Shown here piece by piece: positions 36,079-44,086 of a stretch of DNA of 64,000 nucleotides. The notes beneath the pieces were generated by a model. That model saw only the letters and a program-made list of their open reading frames with translations. It was not told the origin of the DNA and did no database searches. The stretch comes from Tessaracoccus caeni. Its GTDB lineage: Bacteria; Actinomycetota; Actinomycetes; Propionibacteriales; Propionibacteriaceae. The DNA lies in contig NZ_JARGDO010000018.1 of assembly GCF_029211185.1 (NCBI RefSeq), positions 38,678-102,677 of the forward strand. Direction: 5' to 3'. A program made the position numbers and the translations under genes. Every line of letters begins with the position of its first letter. The stretch's first letter is position 1.

Positions 36079-36870
36079 TTACCTGCGGCAGAGGATCTCG
36101 CCGTGCAGGACCGAGAACCAGCCGTCGGGCTCGGCAGCCCAGGCGCGCCATGCGTCGGAAAGCTCGGCCAGTTCGTCCTGCGTGGCGCGACCGCTCTCGA
36201 CGAGTTGCTTCGCGATCGCGGAATCGACGATCCGATCCGCCCAGAGGCCGCCCCACCATGCGCGCTCTTCGGGGTTCGCATAGCACCACGTGCTGGACGT
36301 GGCCTCTACCTCCTCGAAACCCGCCGCGTGCGCCCAGGCGAGCAGGCGTCGACCAGCGTCGGGCTCGCCACCGTTCGCCGTCGCGGCATGCCGATACAGA
36401 TCGAGCCAGCGGTCCAGGCCTGGCGAGGCCGGATACCAGGTGAAGGCGGCGTAGTCGCTGTCCCTCACCGCGACGATGCCGCCCGGCTTGGTCACCCGTC
36501 GCATCTCCCTCAGCGCCTGCACCGGATCGGCGACGTGCTGCAGCACCTGGTGCGCGTGCACCACGTCGAAGGTGGCGTCCTGGTAGCTGAGCGCGTGCAC
36601 GTCCTCGACGTCAAAGCTCACGTTGTCGACGCCCCGCGAGGCGAGGTGCTTGCGTGATAGCGAAAGCACCTCGTCGTTGATCTCCGCGACGGTGACGTGG
36701 GCGGTCAGCTCCGCGAGGTCTGCGGTTATGGTGCCCGGTCCAGCCCCGACGTCGAGAAGCGTCATCTCCGGCTTCAGGTGCGGTAACAGGTACCCCGCCG
36801 AGTTCGTAGCGGTCCGCCAGCGGTGCGATCGCAGCACCGACTCGTGATGGCCATGGGTATACGTCGACAT
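36079..36870 (-). CDS. class I SAM-dependent methyltransferase
   Basis: 263 aa (UbiE/Methyltransf_11 type). Motif I LLDVGAGPGTITADLAE, motif II TVAEINDEVL, motif IV FDVVHAHQVLQHVADP, then MRRVTKPGGIVAVRD. The substrate is a small molecule of unknown identity. GAGG lies just upstream of the ATG at 36870; the frame is open far upstream only because it enters the 62/87-bp repeat region, where no coding is supported. Confidence 0.9.
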   Translation of the reverse strand: MSTYTHGHHESVLRSHRWRTATNSAGYLLPHLKPEMTLLDVGAGPGTITADLAELTAHVTVAEINDEVLSLSRKHLASRGVDNVSFDVEDVHALSYQDATFDVVHAHQVLQHVADPVQALREMRRVTKPGGIVAVRDSDYAAFTWYPASPGLDRWLDLYRHAATANGGEPDAGRRLLAWAHAAGFEEVEATSSTWCYANPEERAWWGGLWADRIVDSAIAKQLVESGRATQDELAELSDAWRAWAAEPDGWFSVLHGEILCRR

Positions 36871-36965
36871 CAGTCCTCTTTTCTCCCCGCCCATCATCCA
36901 CCCATGTCGGAGGTTGCCGTGTCTGGTCGCGATGGGGTTTCTGCGGATTCTTACGGGGGCTCTTT

Positions 36966-37080
36966 TCGAGACGCTCGTTCCTCGCTCCTCAAAGAGCGTC
37001 ATCAGCACTCCGCGCCCCTGCCAACCGTCGAGACGCTCGTTCCTCGTTCCCCAAAGAGCGCCATCAGCACTCCGCACCCC
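36966..37080. repeat. 62-bp tandem repeat, two copies
   Basis: TCGAGACGCTCGTTCCTCG... recurs with a 62-bp period (36966, 37028), each copy containing a CAAAGAGCG(T/C)CATCAGCAC core. It is a shorter relative of the 87-bp repeat that follows. The span 36871-37467 holds no gene, only these repeats. Confidence 0.75.
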
Positions 37081-37196
37081 ACGCTCTTCGAGGCGCGAGG
37101 CCGCCCGCGGCCGAGCCTCGAGGAGAGCCAGCGCGAGAGTCCGCAGGAAGTTGGCCACGGTAGTTGACGTAATCGTTCGGCCGCCGGTCGCTCTTT

Positions 37197-37430
37197 TCGA
37201 GGCTACGGCTTTGGGGCTCGTCCCTCGCCCTGAGCCTTCGCACCTCAAAGAGCGTCATCAGTGCTCCGCGCTCGTCCTGATTGTCGAGGCTACGGCTTCG
37301 GGACTCGTCCCTCGCCCTGAGCCTTCGCACCTCAAAGAGCGTCATCAGTGCTCCGCGCTCGTCCGGATTGTCGAGGCTACGGCTTCGGGGCTCGTACCTC
37401 GCCCTGAGCCTTCGCACCTCAAAGAGCGTC
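37197..37430. repeat. 87-bp tandem repeat, about 2.7 copies
   Basis: Units begin TCGAGGCTACGGCTT at 37197, 37284 and 37371 (exact 87-bp period, few substitutions), and contain CACCTCAAAGAGCGTCATCA. A further copy of the same head (CTCTTTTCGAGGCTACGGCT) occurs near 63858. The reverse strand reads as RSRSLDNPDERGALMTLFEV-like peptides that should not be taken as genes. Confidence 0.85.
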
Positions 37431-37467
37431 GAAGGAGCGTCCGGCGAAGGTCTGACAGACTGGCGGC

Positions 37468-37860
37468 ATGAGCACCGACATCACCATCCTGCACAATCCC
37501 CGCTGTTCCACCTCCCGCGCGGCGCTGCAGGCCGTCGAGGAGTCGGGCAGGTCGTTCGAGGTGATCCCCTACCTGAAGGAGCCGCGCACCGACGAGCAGC
37601 TGCGGGAGCTGATCGGGATCCTCGACACCGATCCCACCGAACTCGTCCGCCGCGACGCTACCTTCGTCAAGCTGGGGCTCTTCGATGAGGACGTGACCAC
37701 CGCCGATCAGGTGGTGGCGACGCTCGTCGCCCATCCCGAACTGCTGCAGCGACCCATCGTCATCCGGCACGACGCCGACGGCGACCGAGCCATCATCGGA
37801 CGCCCCAAGACCGCCGTTCCCGAGTTCCTGGCCGGAACCACGACGACCGAGGTCGAGTAG
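37468..37860 (+). CDS. ArsC-family (thioredoxin-fold) reductase-like protein, YfgD type
   Basis: 130 aa. The active-site loop HNPRCSTSR carries the catalytic Cys of ArsC-type arsenate reductases, and PIVIRHDADGDRAIIGRP is the conserved C-terminal strand. The usual short ArsC/YfgD protein is about 115 aa; the extra tail EFLAGTTTTEVE lies inside the first unit of the 82-bp tandem repeat. No ars genes are nearby, so the substrate may not be arsenate. Confidence 0.88.
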   Translation: MSTDITILHNPRCSTSRAALQAVEESGRSFEVIPYLKEPRTDEQLRELIGILDTDPTELVRRDATFVKLGLFDEDVTTADQVVATLVAHPELLQRPIVIRHDADGDRAIIGRPKTAVPEFLAGTTTTEVE

Positions 37861-38085
37861 CGGAACCCGAAACCGCAACACTCTGCCCCCGCTGTCCTTT
37901 CCCCAGCCCCTGACTGGAACCACGACGACCGAGGTTCGAGTAACGGGATCTGAACCCGCGACATCCTGACCCCGCTGCCCTTCCCCAGCTCCTGGCCAGC
38001 CCCACGGCGAGCGAGGTCGAGTAACGGGATCTAGACCCGCGACATCCTGACCCCGCTTCCCGTTCTGCAGTTCCTGGCCGAGGCC
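37827..38085. repeat. 82-bp tandem repeat with tRNA T-arm-like hairpins
   Basis: CCTG-starting units begin at 37827, 37909, 37991 and 38073 (partial), an exact 82-bp period. Unit 1 overlaps the 3' end of the ArsC-like gene. In unit 2 the minus strand reads CGGGTTCAGATCCCG, which is a tRNA TpsiC-arm match; the other units have diverged there. No complete tRNA is present. Confidence 0.8.
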
Positions 38086-38103
38086 GGCCAATAAGCTGAC
38101 GTC

Positions 38104-38841
38104 ATGGACAGCCCGCACGCAATGACAGCGCTCGAACGACTCGATGAGAGCGAGATCCGGCGTGTGCTGGTGGTGGTTGCTCACCCCGACGACGCCGAGT
38201 ACGGCACCTCAGCTGCCGTCGCCCACTGGACGGCCAAAGGGATCGAGGTGGGCTACCTCCTGCTGACCGCCGGCGAGGCTGGCATGCAGCGCGACCCCGC
38301 AGAAGCCGGCCCGCTGCGAGCGAAGGAACAGCGCAACGCCTGCGACATCGTCGGGGTCGGCGTACTCACCATCCTCGACTTCCCCGACGGCATGCTGGAA
38401 TACGACCTCGGCCTGCGCCGAGCCATCGCCGAGCAGATCCGCCGCTTCCGCCCCGACGCGGTGGTGAGCGGCTCCGGCGAACTCCACGTTCCCTGGGGCA
38501 TCGACCACGCCTATCACCGCGCTGCGGGGCTCGCCACCATCGACGCCGTGCGCGACGCCGACAACCGCTGGGTCTTCCGCCATCTCATCGAGGAGGGCCT
38601 GGAGCCCTGGGGAACCACCTGGCTGCTCCTCACCGGCACCCAGCCGACGCACTACGTCGAGGTCGACGAGGAGGCGGAGCGACGAGCGGTCGCGTCACTG
38701 AACGCGCACGAGGCCTACCTCGCGGACCTCCCCTGGCATCCCAAGCCCGACGACATGATCCCCGACATCCTGAAGGGCAACGGCGAACTCGCCGGCGTCG
38801 AGCGAGCCATCACCTTCGCCGTACATCGCCTTCGGGGCTAA
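38104..38841 (+). CDS. PIG-L/LmbE-family deacetylase
   Basis: 245 aa. VLVVVAHPDDAEYGTSA holds the zinc motif AHPDD, and DHAYHRAAG supplies the third ligand region. Family enzymes remove acetyl from N-acetylglucosamine-type groups (mycothiol pathway MshB, Mca) or related substrates. LTAGEAGMQRDP is typical of the MshB/Mca-like subgroup, but length and context do not allow naming it. Confidence 0.9.
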   Translation: MDSPHAMTALERLDESEIRRVLVVVAHPDDAEYGTSAAVAHWTAKGIEVGYLLLTAGEAGMQRDPAEAGPLRAKEQRNACDIVGVGVLTILDFPDGMLEYDLGLRRAIAEQIRRFRPDAVVSGSGELHVPWGIDHAYHRAAGLATIDAVRDADNRWVFRHLIEEGLEPWGTTWLLLTGTQPTHYVEVDEEAERRAVASLNAHEAYLADLPWHPKPDDMIPDILKGNGELAGVERAITFAVHRLRG

Positions 38842-38933
38842 CCGCTGTCAAGCCAGCGAGTTCAACAACGACGCCAGCTCACCCTTGCGTGCGCTGCGGC
38901 GGGGCCATCTGCCCGCGAGCCCCTTACCAGCAA

Positions 38934-39425
38934 TCAGTCGCGCAAGGCCTTACCGAGCGCGTCGAGCTTGCGTTCCACCTCCGAAAGGCGTGCCTCGATT
39001 TCTCCCGTCGTACCGCCGCCCACCGGAGGGACAACCTGGGCACCGCCCCGGGAGCCCCGAACGAACCGAAGGTAGCCGACGACGATCGTGACAGCCAACG
39101 CCACGGCGACCACGCCGAACCGAAGCAGGCCTGTGTCCGACGTGAAAGCCATGCCGACGGCGTAGATCATGGTGAATACCCCGCCTAGCAGGATGCCATT
39201 GGACAGCACCGCCTGCGCAGCCGGCAGTAGCAGCGACACCACGAGCACCGCCGTGGCACACAGCAGCAAGATGAGTCCTGTCACGAGAGCCCAGCGCTCA
39301 TAGACCGCGCCGTAGCTCCCGTCGGGGCTGGGATAGAACGTGTTGACGCCGATACCGACGAAAGCGACCACGACGAGGCCGAGGAAGAACGCGAAAATGA
39401 TCTGCAGAGCAGCGTTGGCCTTCAT
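38934..39425 (-). CDS. four-span membrane protein with C-terminal coiled coil
   Basis: 163 aa. Four hydrophobic segments (LQIIFAFFLGLVVVAFVGIG; LVTGLILLLCATAVLVVSLL; ILLGGVFTMIYAVGMAF; FGVVAVALAVTIVVGYLRF) and a short soluble tail GEIEARLSEVERKLDALGK that forms a coiled coil. Conserved-hypothetical style; no function assigned. It is a single gene facing away from the flavin-reductase-like gene. Confidence 0.72.
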   Translation of the reverse strand: MKANAALQIIFAFFLGLVVVAFVGIGVNTFYPSPDGSYGAVYERWALVTGLILLLCATAVLVVSLLLPAAQAVLSNGILLGGVFTMIYAVGMAFTSDTGLLRFGVVAVALAVTIVVGYLRFVRGSRGGAQVVPPVGGGTTGEIEARLSEVERKLDALGKALRD

Positions 39426-39583
39426 AACCCGATTTTACTCTTGCACCACCACCCGAACAGCGCCTTCGACGACCCCACCACGGTGCCGCGCAACAGAGCC
39501 GACGACCGGTCACCTGCTTCATCGGTGAGCGAACGCGGCGCGGACAGGCCCGGCGCGCCCCAGCGTCTGACTAACGTGGCGCC

Positions 39584-40396
39584 ATGTCGGAGAACCAAGG
39601 ACACCGCGTCATCGAACCCAGCGTGCTGTACGTCGGAACACCCGTCTACCTCGTGGCCACGCGCAATCCCGACGGGAGTCCCAATCTCGCCCCGGCCTCC
39701 AGTCACTTCGCCCTTGGCCGGATGATCGTGCTGGGCCTCGAGGAGGGCGGGCAGTCGCTCGACAATGTCCGCGCCCACCCCGAGCTCACGGTCAACTTCC
39801 CCGCTTCTCATCAGTGGACCCACGTGGAGCGACTGGCCGGGGTCACGGGCAAGAACCCGGTGCCCGAGGACAAGGCCGCGCAGTACGAGTTCGAGCCGCA
39901 CAAGTTCGAGCGCGCCGGCCTCACCTCCATCCCTTCCCAGCTCGTCGACGTGCCCCGCGTCGCGGAAGCGCCGCTCCAGTTGGAGGCGCAGGTGCGCCGG
40001 ATCACACCGGGTGTCGCCGGCATCTACGCCATGGTGGAGGCCGAGGTGGTGAGGGTGCACGCGGCGTCCGCGATCACCGTGGAGGGCACCGAGCACCTCG
40101 ATCCCGAGGCGTGGCACCCGTTGCTCTATGCCTACCGCCACTTCTACGACCGCGGACCGGAGGTGGGCTGGACGCGGAAGAGCCCGCTGGCGACGCCGCC
40201 TGCGCCGGTAGCAGCATGGGAGCAGGGTGGCGGCTCCTGGCGAGTACGCCTGGCGACCGAGACCGCCGCCGAGGTGGACCTTCTGGCCCCCGACGGCACG
40301 CTCGCCGAGATCCGCTCCCTGACCAGCGAACGCGACGTGCGCTGGGCCCTCGTGCAGCACGCCATCCAGGGCGATTCTCGGGTGGCACGTGCATAA
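39584..40396 (+). CDS. flavin-reductase-like (FMN-binding split-barrel) protein
   Basis: 270 aa. LVATRNPDGSPNLAPASSHF and QSLDNVRAHPELTVNFP are the FMN-binding split-barrel features of the flavin-reductase-like family; the C-terminal about 60 residues are extra. Probably a flavin-dependent oxidoreductase, substrate unknown. Its stop codon lies inside the long bidirectional hairpin shared with the convergent hydrolase gene. Confidence 0.8.
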   Translation: MSENQGHRVIEPSVLYVGTPVYLVATRNPDGSPNLAPASSHFALGRMIVLGLEEGGQSLDNVRAHPELTVNFPASHQWTHVERLAGVTGKNPVPEDKAAQYEFEPHKFERAGLTSIPSQLVDVPRVAEAPLQLEAQVRRITPGVAGIYAMVEAEVVRVHAASAITVEGTEHLDPEAWHPLLYAYRHFYDRGPEVGWTRKSPLATPPAPVAAWEQGGGSWRVRLATETAAEVDLLAPDGTLAEIRSLTSERDVRWALVQHAIQGDSRVARA

Positions 40397-40459
40397 AGAT
40401 GGCTGAGCGGGGTGGATCTGTACGTATTGCACAGATCCACCCCGCTCAGCCATCTTTAT
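40393..40459. terminator. 29-bp perfect bidirectional terminator hairpin
   Basis: Arms 40393-40421 (ATAAAGATGGCTGAGCGG...) and 40431-40459 are exactly complementary, with a 9-nt loop ACGTATTGC. Each transcript ends its stem in CTTTAT. The stop codons of both convergent genes lie within the arms (TAA at 40394-40396 and at 40456-40458). Confidence 0.85.
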
Positions 40460-41640
40460 TCTGCTGAGTCGGCCTGTAGGTGCTCTGCGATCACGCGCAT
40501 CGCGTCGACGGTGTCGATCTCGTCCTGCTCGGTGCCGTGGTCGCTGAGCTTGACGATGACCGTCCGCGCATCGGGGTCGACATAGATGTACTGCCCGAAC
40601 ACGCCCAAGGCGGTGAAGTCCCCGTCACTGCTGGGCGCATGCCACCACTGCGCTGAGTACCCCCACTTTCCGATCGGGAGATCGCTCGGGCTGGAGATCC
40701 TCTCGATCCATGCCTCAGGGACAACCTGTATGTCGCCCACGCGGCCGTCGTCCAGCACCATCTGGCCGATCCGGGCGAAGTCGCGCGCCGTCGCGTTGAT
40801 GCAGCAGAAGCTCTTCTCGGTGCCGCCCGCACGGTCGAGGTTCCAGGTCGCGTCGGCCTCGGCCCCCATCGGTGCCCAGAGTTCCTCGGAGGCGATCTGC
40901 GCCAGCGGACGCCCGTCGACCCTGGCCAAGATCATGCCCAGCATCTGGGTGTCGACGCTGCGATAGTCGCCCTGGGTACCCGGCTCGAAGCGCAGCTCGC
41001 GATGTTCCTGCAGGTACTCGGGCAGGTCGATGCTCAGCAGCAAGCGCGCCGTTCCCGTCATCGGCCACCAAGGGTTGTAGTTCTCGGAGACGTCGATGCC
41101 GGAGGCCATGTCGAGCAGGTCGCGCACCGTGATCTCGTCGTATCCCTCGCTCGTGCGCAGCTCCGGGATCAGGTCCACCAGGCGATCGTCCTCGGACAGC
41201 TGACCGCGCTCGATCGCCTGTCCGACGAGCAGCGAGACCACCGACTTCGCCACCGACCACGACGACAACCGGGTCTCAGCGTCGACGCCTTCGTCGTACC
41301 ATTCGTGCACCAGCTCGCCGTCGTGCAGCACGACGAAGGCCCGGCTGTTGGTCACCTCCAGCATCTCCTGCAGCGGAATCTCAGCGCCCTTCCAGGGCAC
41401 CGTGTTGGGCAGCTCCACGCCCTGCGCGCCCGGCAGTTCACGCGCGGGGGCGGATGACGTAATGGGACGCGACGGGAAGACGTTTCCCTGCTCCGAGGGC
41501 TCGCTGGCCACGAACTGCACCAACCGATGCGGAGGCGGCACCTCCAGCAGGGCGGTCGCGCCGTAGGCGAGTCCGCCGACGGCCGCGAGGCTCACGAGGA
41601 CCGCGACAAGCACGCGCCGCCAGCGCAAAGAAGAAGCCAT
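40456..41640 (-). CDS. serine hydrolase, class-C beta-lactamase/DD-peptidase fold
   Basis: 394 aa with an N-terminal membrane anchor (MASSLRWRRVLVAVLVSLAA). The nucleophile motif SVAK in LSSWSVAKSVVSLL and a 6-aminohexanoate-dimer-hydrolase-like layout (MASGIDVSENY, GGTEKSFCCINATARDFAR) mark the family. Extracytoplasmic esterase/amidase/peptidase of unknown substrate. Starts 7 nt after the TetR stop, so they form one operon. A 79-codon upstream extension is the TetR gene in another frame. Confidence 0.87.
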   Translation of the reverse strand: MASSLRWRRVLVAVLVSLAAVGGLAYGATALLEVPPPHRLVQFVASEPSEQGNVFPSRPITSSAPARELPGAQGVELPNTVPWKGAEIPLQEMLEVTNSRAFVVLHDGELVHEWYDEGVDAETRLSSWSVAKSVVSLLVGQAIERGQLSEDDRLVDLIPELRTSEGYDEITVRDLLDMASGIDVSENYNPWWPMTGTARLLLSIDLPEYLQEHRELRFEPGTQGDYRSVDTQMLGMILARVDGRPLAQIASEELWAPMGAEADATWNLDRAGGTEKSFCCINATARDFARIGQMVLDDGRVGDIQVVPEAWIERISSPSDLPIGKWGYSAQWWHAPSSDGDFTALGVFGQYIYVDPDARTVIVKLSDHGTEQDEIDTVDAMRVIAEHLQADSAE

Positions 41641-41647
41641 GATGTGA

Positions 41648-42310
41648 TCAGTCCTTTGGTGCATGCAGGTCGATGACGGCGCGGACGGCGGCCCAGAGCG
41701 CGTCGAGCAGAGCCTCCAGCACGTCGTCGTCGGAGACGGCGGCCAGGTCCATGAGGTGCTCGGCGATGGCCGGATAGGTCTCGGGCGACGCGACGGCGTA
41801 GGCCCCCGCCCACGCCTGACGGTCGCTGCGGCGCACCTCCGGCGGAAGCAGCTCCTGTCCCGCCCGCAGGCTGGCATAGCCGAGAATGGTGTCGGCGATC
41901 ATGCGCTGCTGGCGCGCTATCTGGTCTGCGGGGACGCCGGCCTCGCGCAGCGCCTGCAGACTGAACTCGACGACGGCGAACTCGCCCGGCCCCTGTGTGG
42001 TGCGACCCCCAAGAACCGCACCGATGTGGGGATGCGCGACGAACGCACCGACGAGCGCCCGGGCGAGCGCCATCATCCGGTCTTGCGGGGCCAGGCCTGC
42101 GGGCACCGCTTCCAGCGCCATCGTCAGCAGCCGATCCCCCACAGCGCGCAGCAACGCGTCCTGGTCCTTGAAGTGCCGCCAGACCGCCGAGCGGTCGACG
42201 CCGAGTTCGTCGCCCAGCACACGACCGGTCAGGCCGCCCGGTTCCGAGCGGGCCGCAATGGCGATCGCCGCGTCGACGATCGCCGAAGGGGTAAGTGTCT
42301 TCCGAGCCAT
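41648..42310 (-). CDS. TetR-family regulator
   Basis: 220 aa. N-terminal HTH LTPSAIVDAAIAIAARSEPG, then LGVDRSAVWRHFKDQDALL, and a TetR_C-type ligand domain with GYASLRAGQELLPPE. Starts at the ATG 42310 (MARKTL); the frame extends up without support. The perfect 15-bp palindrome just upstream (42323-42337) is the probable autoregulatory site. It likely controls the downstream serine hydrolase. Confidence 0.88.
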   Translation of the reverse strand: MARKTLTPSAIVDAAIAIAARSEPGGLTGRVLGDELGVDRSAVWRHFKDQDALLRAVGDRLLTMALEAVPAGLAPQDRMMALARALVGAFVAHPHIGAVLGGRTTQGPGEFAVVEFSLQALREAGVPADQIARQQRMIADTILGYASLRAGQELLPPEVRRSDRQAWAGAYAVASPETYPAIAEHLMDLAAVSDDDVLEALLDALWAAVRAVIDLHAPKD

Positions 42311-42322
42311 GTCACCAATGAT

Positions 42323-42337
42323 GTCATCACTGATGAC
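42323..42337. promoter_or_regulatory. palindrome upstream of the minus-strand TetR gene
   Basis: GTCATCACTGATGAC has perfect 7-bp arms around a single C, 13 nt before the TetR ATG. Confidence 0.6.
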
Positions 42338-42484
42338 TTGCTTCAAGTCACCCACCACTCGCCTCACGTCTCGAACGACGCCCGACATCCGGCCACGCGC
42401 GACACACCCGTTCTGCGTCGCTCTGCGCCGACCGGACCGTCGAAACCCCGTGGCCCGAAGGCCTCGGTCCAGTCCCAGCCTTCC

Positions 42485-42505
42485 AATTTCTACGACGTAG
42501 AAATT
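42485..42505. promoter_or_regulatory. palindrome upstream of the plus-strand TetR gene
   Basis: AATTTCTACG-A-CGTAGAAATT, perfect 10-bp arms, 12 nt before the ATG at 42517. AT-rich against a GC-rich background; fits a TetR dimer site covering the promoter. Confidence 0.7.
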
Positions 42506-42516
42506 AGACTGGGCGC

Positions 42517-43191
42517 ATGACTTCGCAGAGCGAGACATGCGGGCACGGTGGGCAGCCGGACATCGAAGCCGACGCCGCCGACGAACGCGACGCACCGACG
42601 AGAGGACCGCAAGGACAGCGCGGCGAAGTGCGCGAGCGAATAGCGAAGGCCGCCCGCAGCGCGTTCATAGAGCTCGGCTACGACGACGCCACCATTCGCC
42701 ACATCGCACGGCTCGCCGGGTGCGACGCCGCCATGGTCACCTACTATTTCGGCTCCAAGCAGCGACTCTTCCGCGAGTGCTTCAATCTGCCGTCAGACCC
42801 GGCGAGCGAGATCTTGCAGCTCTTCCTTCCGGACCTCTCCACCGCCGGCGAACGGCTCGTCCGGCATGCCCTGGTGATGTACGAGGAGCGCGTCACGTCT
42901 GACGCCATGCTGGCGCTCATGCGCGCGCTCATCACCGATGCCAGCACGTCGCAGAGATTCCGCACCTACATTCGCACCGACGTGCTGGACAAGGTGACCG
43001 CCTACCTTGGCGCCGGACGCGAGGTAGCGGAGGAGATCGAACTCGCGATCGCACAGATGTACGGCGTGGCGGTGCTGCGCTACGTCGTGCAGCTCGAGCC
43101 GCTCGCATCCATGCCCCGCGAACGCGTGGTGCGCACGGTGGCACCCTTCATCCAAGCCCGCATCGACCGGATCGCCCGCGAGTACCTCTAG
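42517..43191 (+). CDS. TetR-family regulator
   Basis: 224 aa. A 37-residue acidic/polar N-terminal extension precedes the HTH (RERIAKAARSAFIELGYDDA, ATIRHIARLAGCDAAMVTYY) and a TetR_C-like ligand domain (LMRALITDASTSQRFRTYI). Possible leaderless start: TAGACT at 42505-42510 lies 6 nt before the ATG. Divergent from the other TetR-hydrolase unit. No target gene lies downstream; it is followed by a structured non-coding region. Confidence 0.85.
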   Translation: MTSQSETCGHGGQPDIEADAADERDAPTRGPQGQRGEVRERIAKAARSAFIELGYDDATIRHIARLAGCDAAMVTYYFGSKQRLFRECFNLPSDPASEILQLFLPDLSTAGERLVRHALVMYEERVTSDAMLALMRALITDASTSQRFRTYIRTDVLDKVTAYLGAGREVAEEIELAIAQMYGVAVLRYVVQLEPLASMPRERVVRTVAPFIQARIDRIAREYL

Positions 43192-43762
43192 GTTTCCTTG
43201 GACGCCGACACCGTCCGACAAGCAGGCCCCGAGGGGTCGACGTGCGCCCAAAACAGGCCGTTGAAAAAAGTTTTGATGTTTTTTCTGGTTTCGCGTCATA
43301 GCTGCGTCGGGATCCGGTCTTTATGTGTAGCGACGTCGGGCATGGGGATGACCGGCGGGCTAACCGGACAGAGCACTGGCGGTGTCGGATCGGGGGATCC
43401 CACACATATCGGTGTCTTGGTAGCTGGTCTCTGTTCCGGGAGGCACCCGCTGACCGGGTTGGTCCGGTTAGGCGTTTGGTCGGTTTCGGGGCCCTGCTTT
43501 TCTTGGGGGCAGGGTCCCGGACCACCAGAGGATGGGGTTGCTGCGTGTTGGAGTGGAGGATGCAAAAGGGAAGACGAGATCGCGTGTCGCGGATGGTGAT
43601 CGTGATGGAGTCCTCACCGGTGGCGCCAACAGCGATGGGGCTGTGCGTCGCAAGGGTAGTGAGCCATGGGGATGGGCCTACGAATGATCCTTCGATAGCT
43701 CCTGAGAGGGGTGCGGTACCGGTGAACCACCGACACCGCACCCCTTCTTCATCACCCCGACC
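43192..43762 (+). other. structured 571-nt intergenic region without a gene
   Basis: No convincing ORF on either strand. Visible structure: AT-rich GAAAAAA/TTTTTTC (43263-43285), which may terminate the TetR transcript; CTAACCGGAC (43360-43369) pairing at distance with GTCCGGTTAG (43462-43471); GGGCCCTGC/GCAGGGTCCC (43488-43518); and a strong hairpin at 43707-43745 followed by TTCTTC. Possibly a non-coding RNA or a decayed mobile sequence. Confidence 0.45.
43707..43745 (+). terminator. GC-rich hairpin at the end of the intergenic region
   Basis: AGGGGTGCGGT (43707-43717) pairs with ACCGCACCCCT and an inner CGGTG/CACCG stem; T-containing sequence follows. Could end a transcript from 43.2 kb or, on the other strand, that of the wHTH gene at 43763. 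Confidence 0.5.
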
Positions 43763-44086
43763 TCACCCGTCGACGGCCACCCCCTGGGCGATCTGAGCGA
43801 GCGCCAGCAGGTGTCCCTCCAGGGCCTTTCTCCCCTCCGGCGTCAGCCCCACCCAAGTCAGCCGCCGGGAGTCCGCCCGAGAGGGGGAGCTTTCCTTTCG
43901 CATCGTCACGAGGTCAGCTTCACCGAGCACCTTCACGTTCTTCGAGAGGTTCACGTCGCTGATCCCCAAGGTGTCGCGGATCACCGCGAACTCCAGTTCG
44001 GCAACATGGCGCAGCAGGCCACAGATCCGCAGCCGCACCGGAGAATGGATCACTTCGTTGAACGCCGGCGCGGGCGTCGCGCTCAT
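43763..44086 (-). CDS. small MarR/ArsR-like winged-helix regulator
   Basis: 107 aa. NEVIHSPVRLRICGLLRHVA, then LGISDVNLSKNVKVLGEADL and SRRLTWVGLTPEGRKALEGH, is a one-domain winged-HTH of the type paired with small membrane proteins. ATGA overlap with the upstream membrane-protein gene. Likely autoregulates through the palindrome at 44582-44608. Confidence 0.85.
   Translation of the reverse strand: MSATPAPAFNEVIHSPVRLRICGLLRHVAELEFAVIRDTLGISDVNLSKNVKVLGEADLVTMRKESSPSRADSRRLTWVGLTPEGRKALEGHLLALAQIAQGVAVDG

Noticed and set aside
36871..37248. N-terminal extension of the methyltransferase through the repeat array
   Set aside because: The peptide is only translated repeat sequence; the methyltransferase has a good start at 36870 with GAGG.
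36966..37430. CRISPR array
   Set aside because: Units repeat in full length with no unique spacers and no cas genes nearby.
37827..38085. tRNA gene or tRNA array
   Set aside because: Only a T-arm-like 15-mer is present; no anticodon arm, D-arm or acceptor pairing can be made.
41641..41877. 79-codon extension of the serine hydrolase
   Set aside because: It overlaps the TetR C terminus in another frame; the membrane anchor starts at MASSLRWRR.
43148..43741. 197-codon minus-strand open frame in the 43.2-43.8 kb gap
   Set aside because: Arg/Pro/Ser-rich, no domain, no ribosome site, and overlaps the end of the TetR gene.
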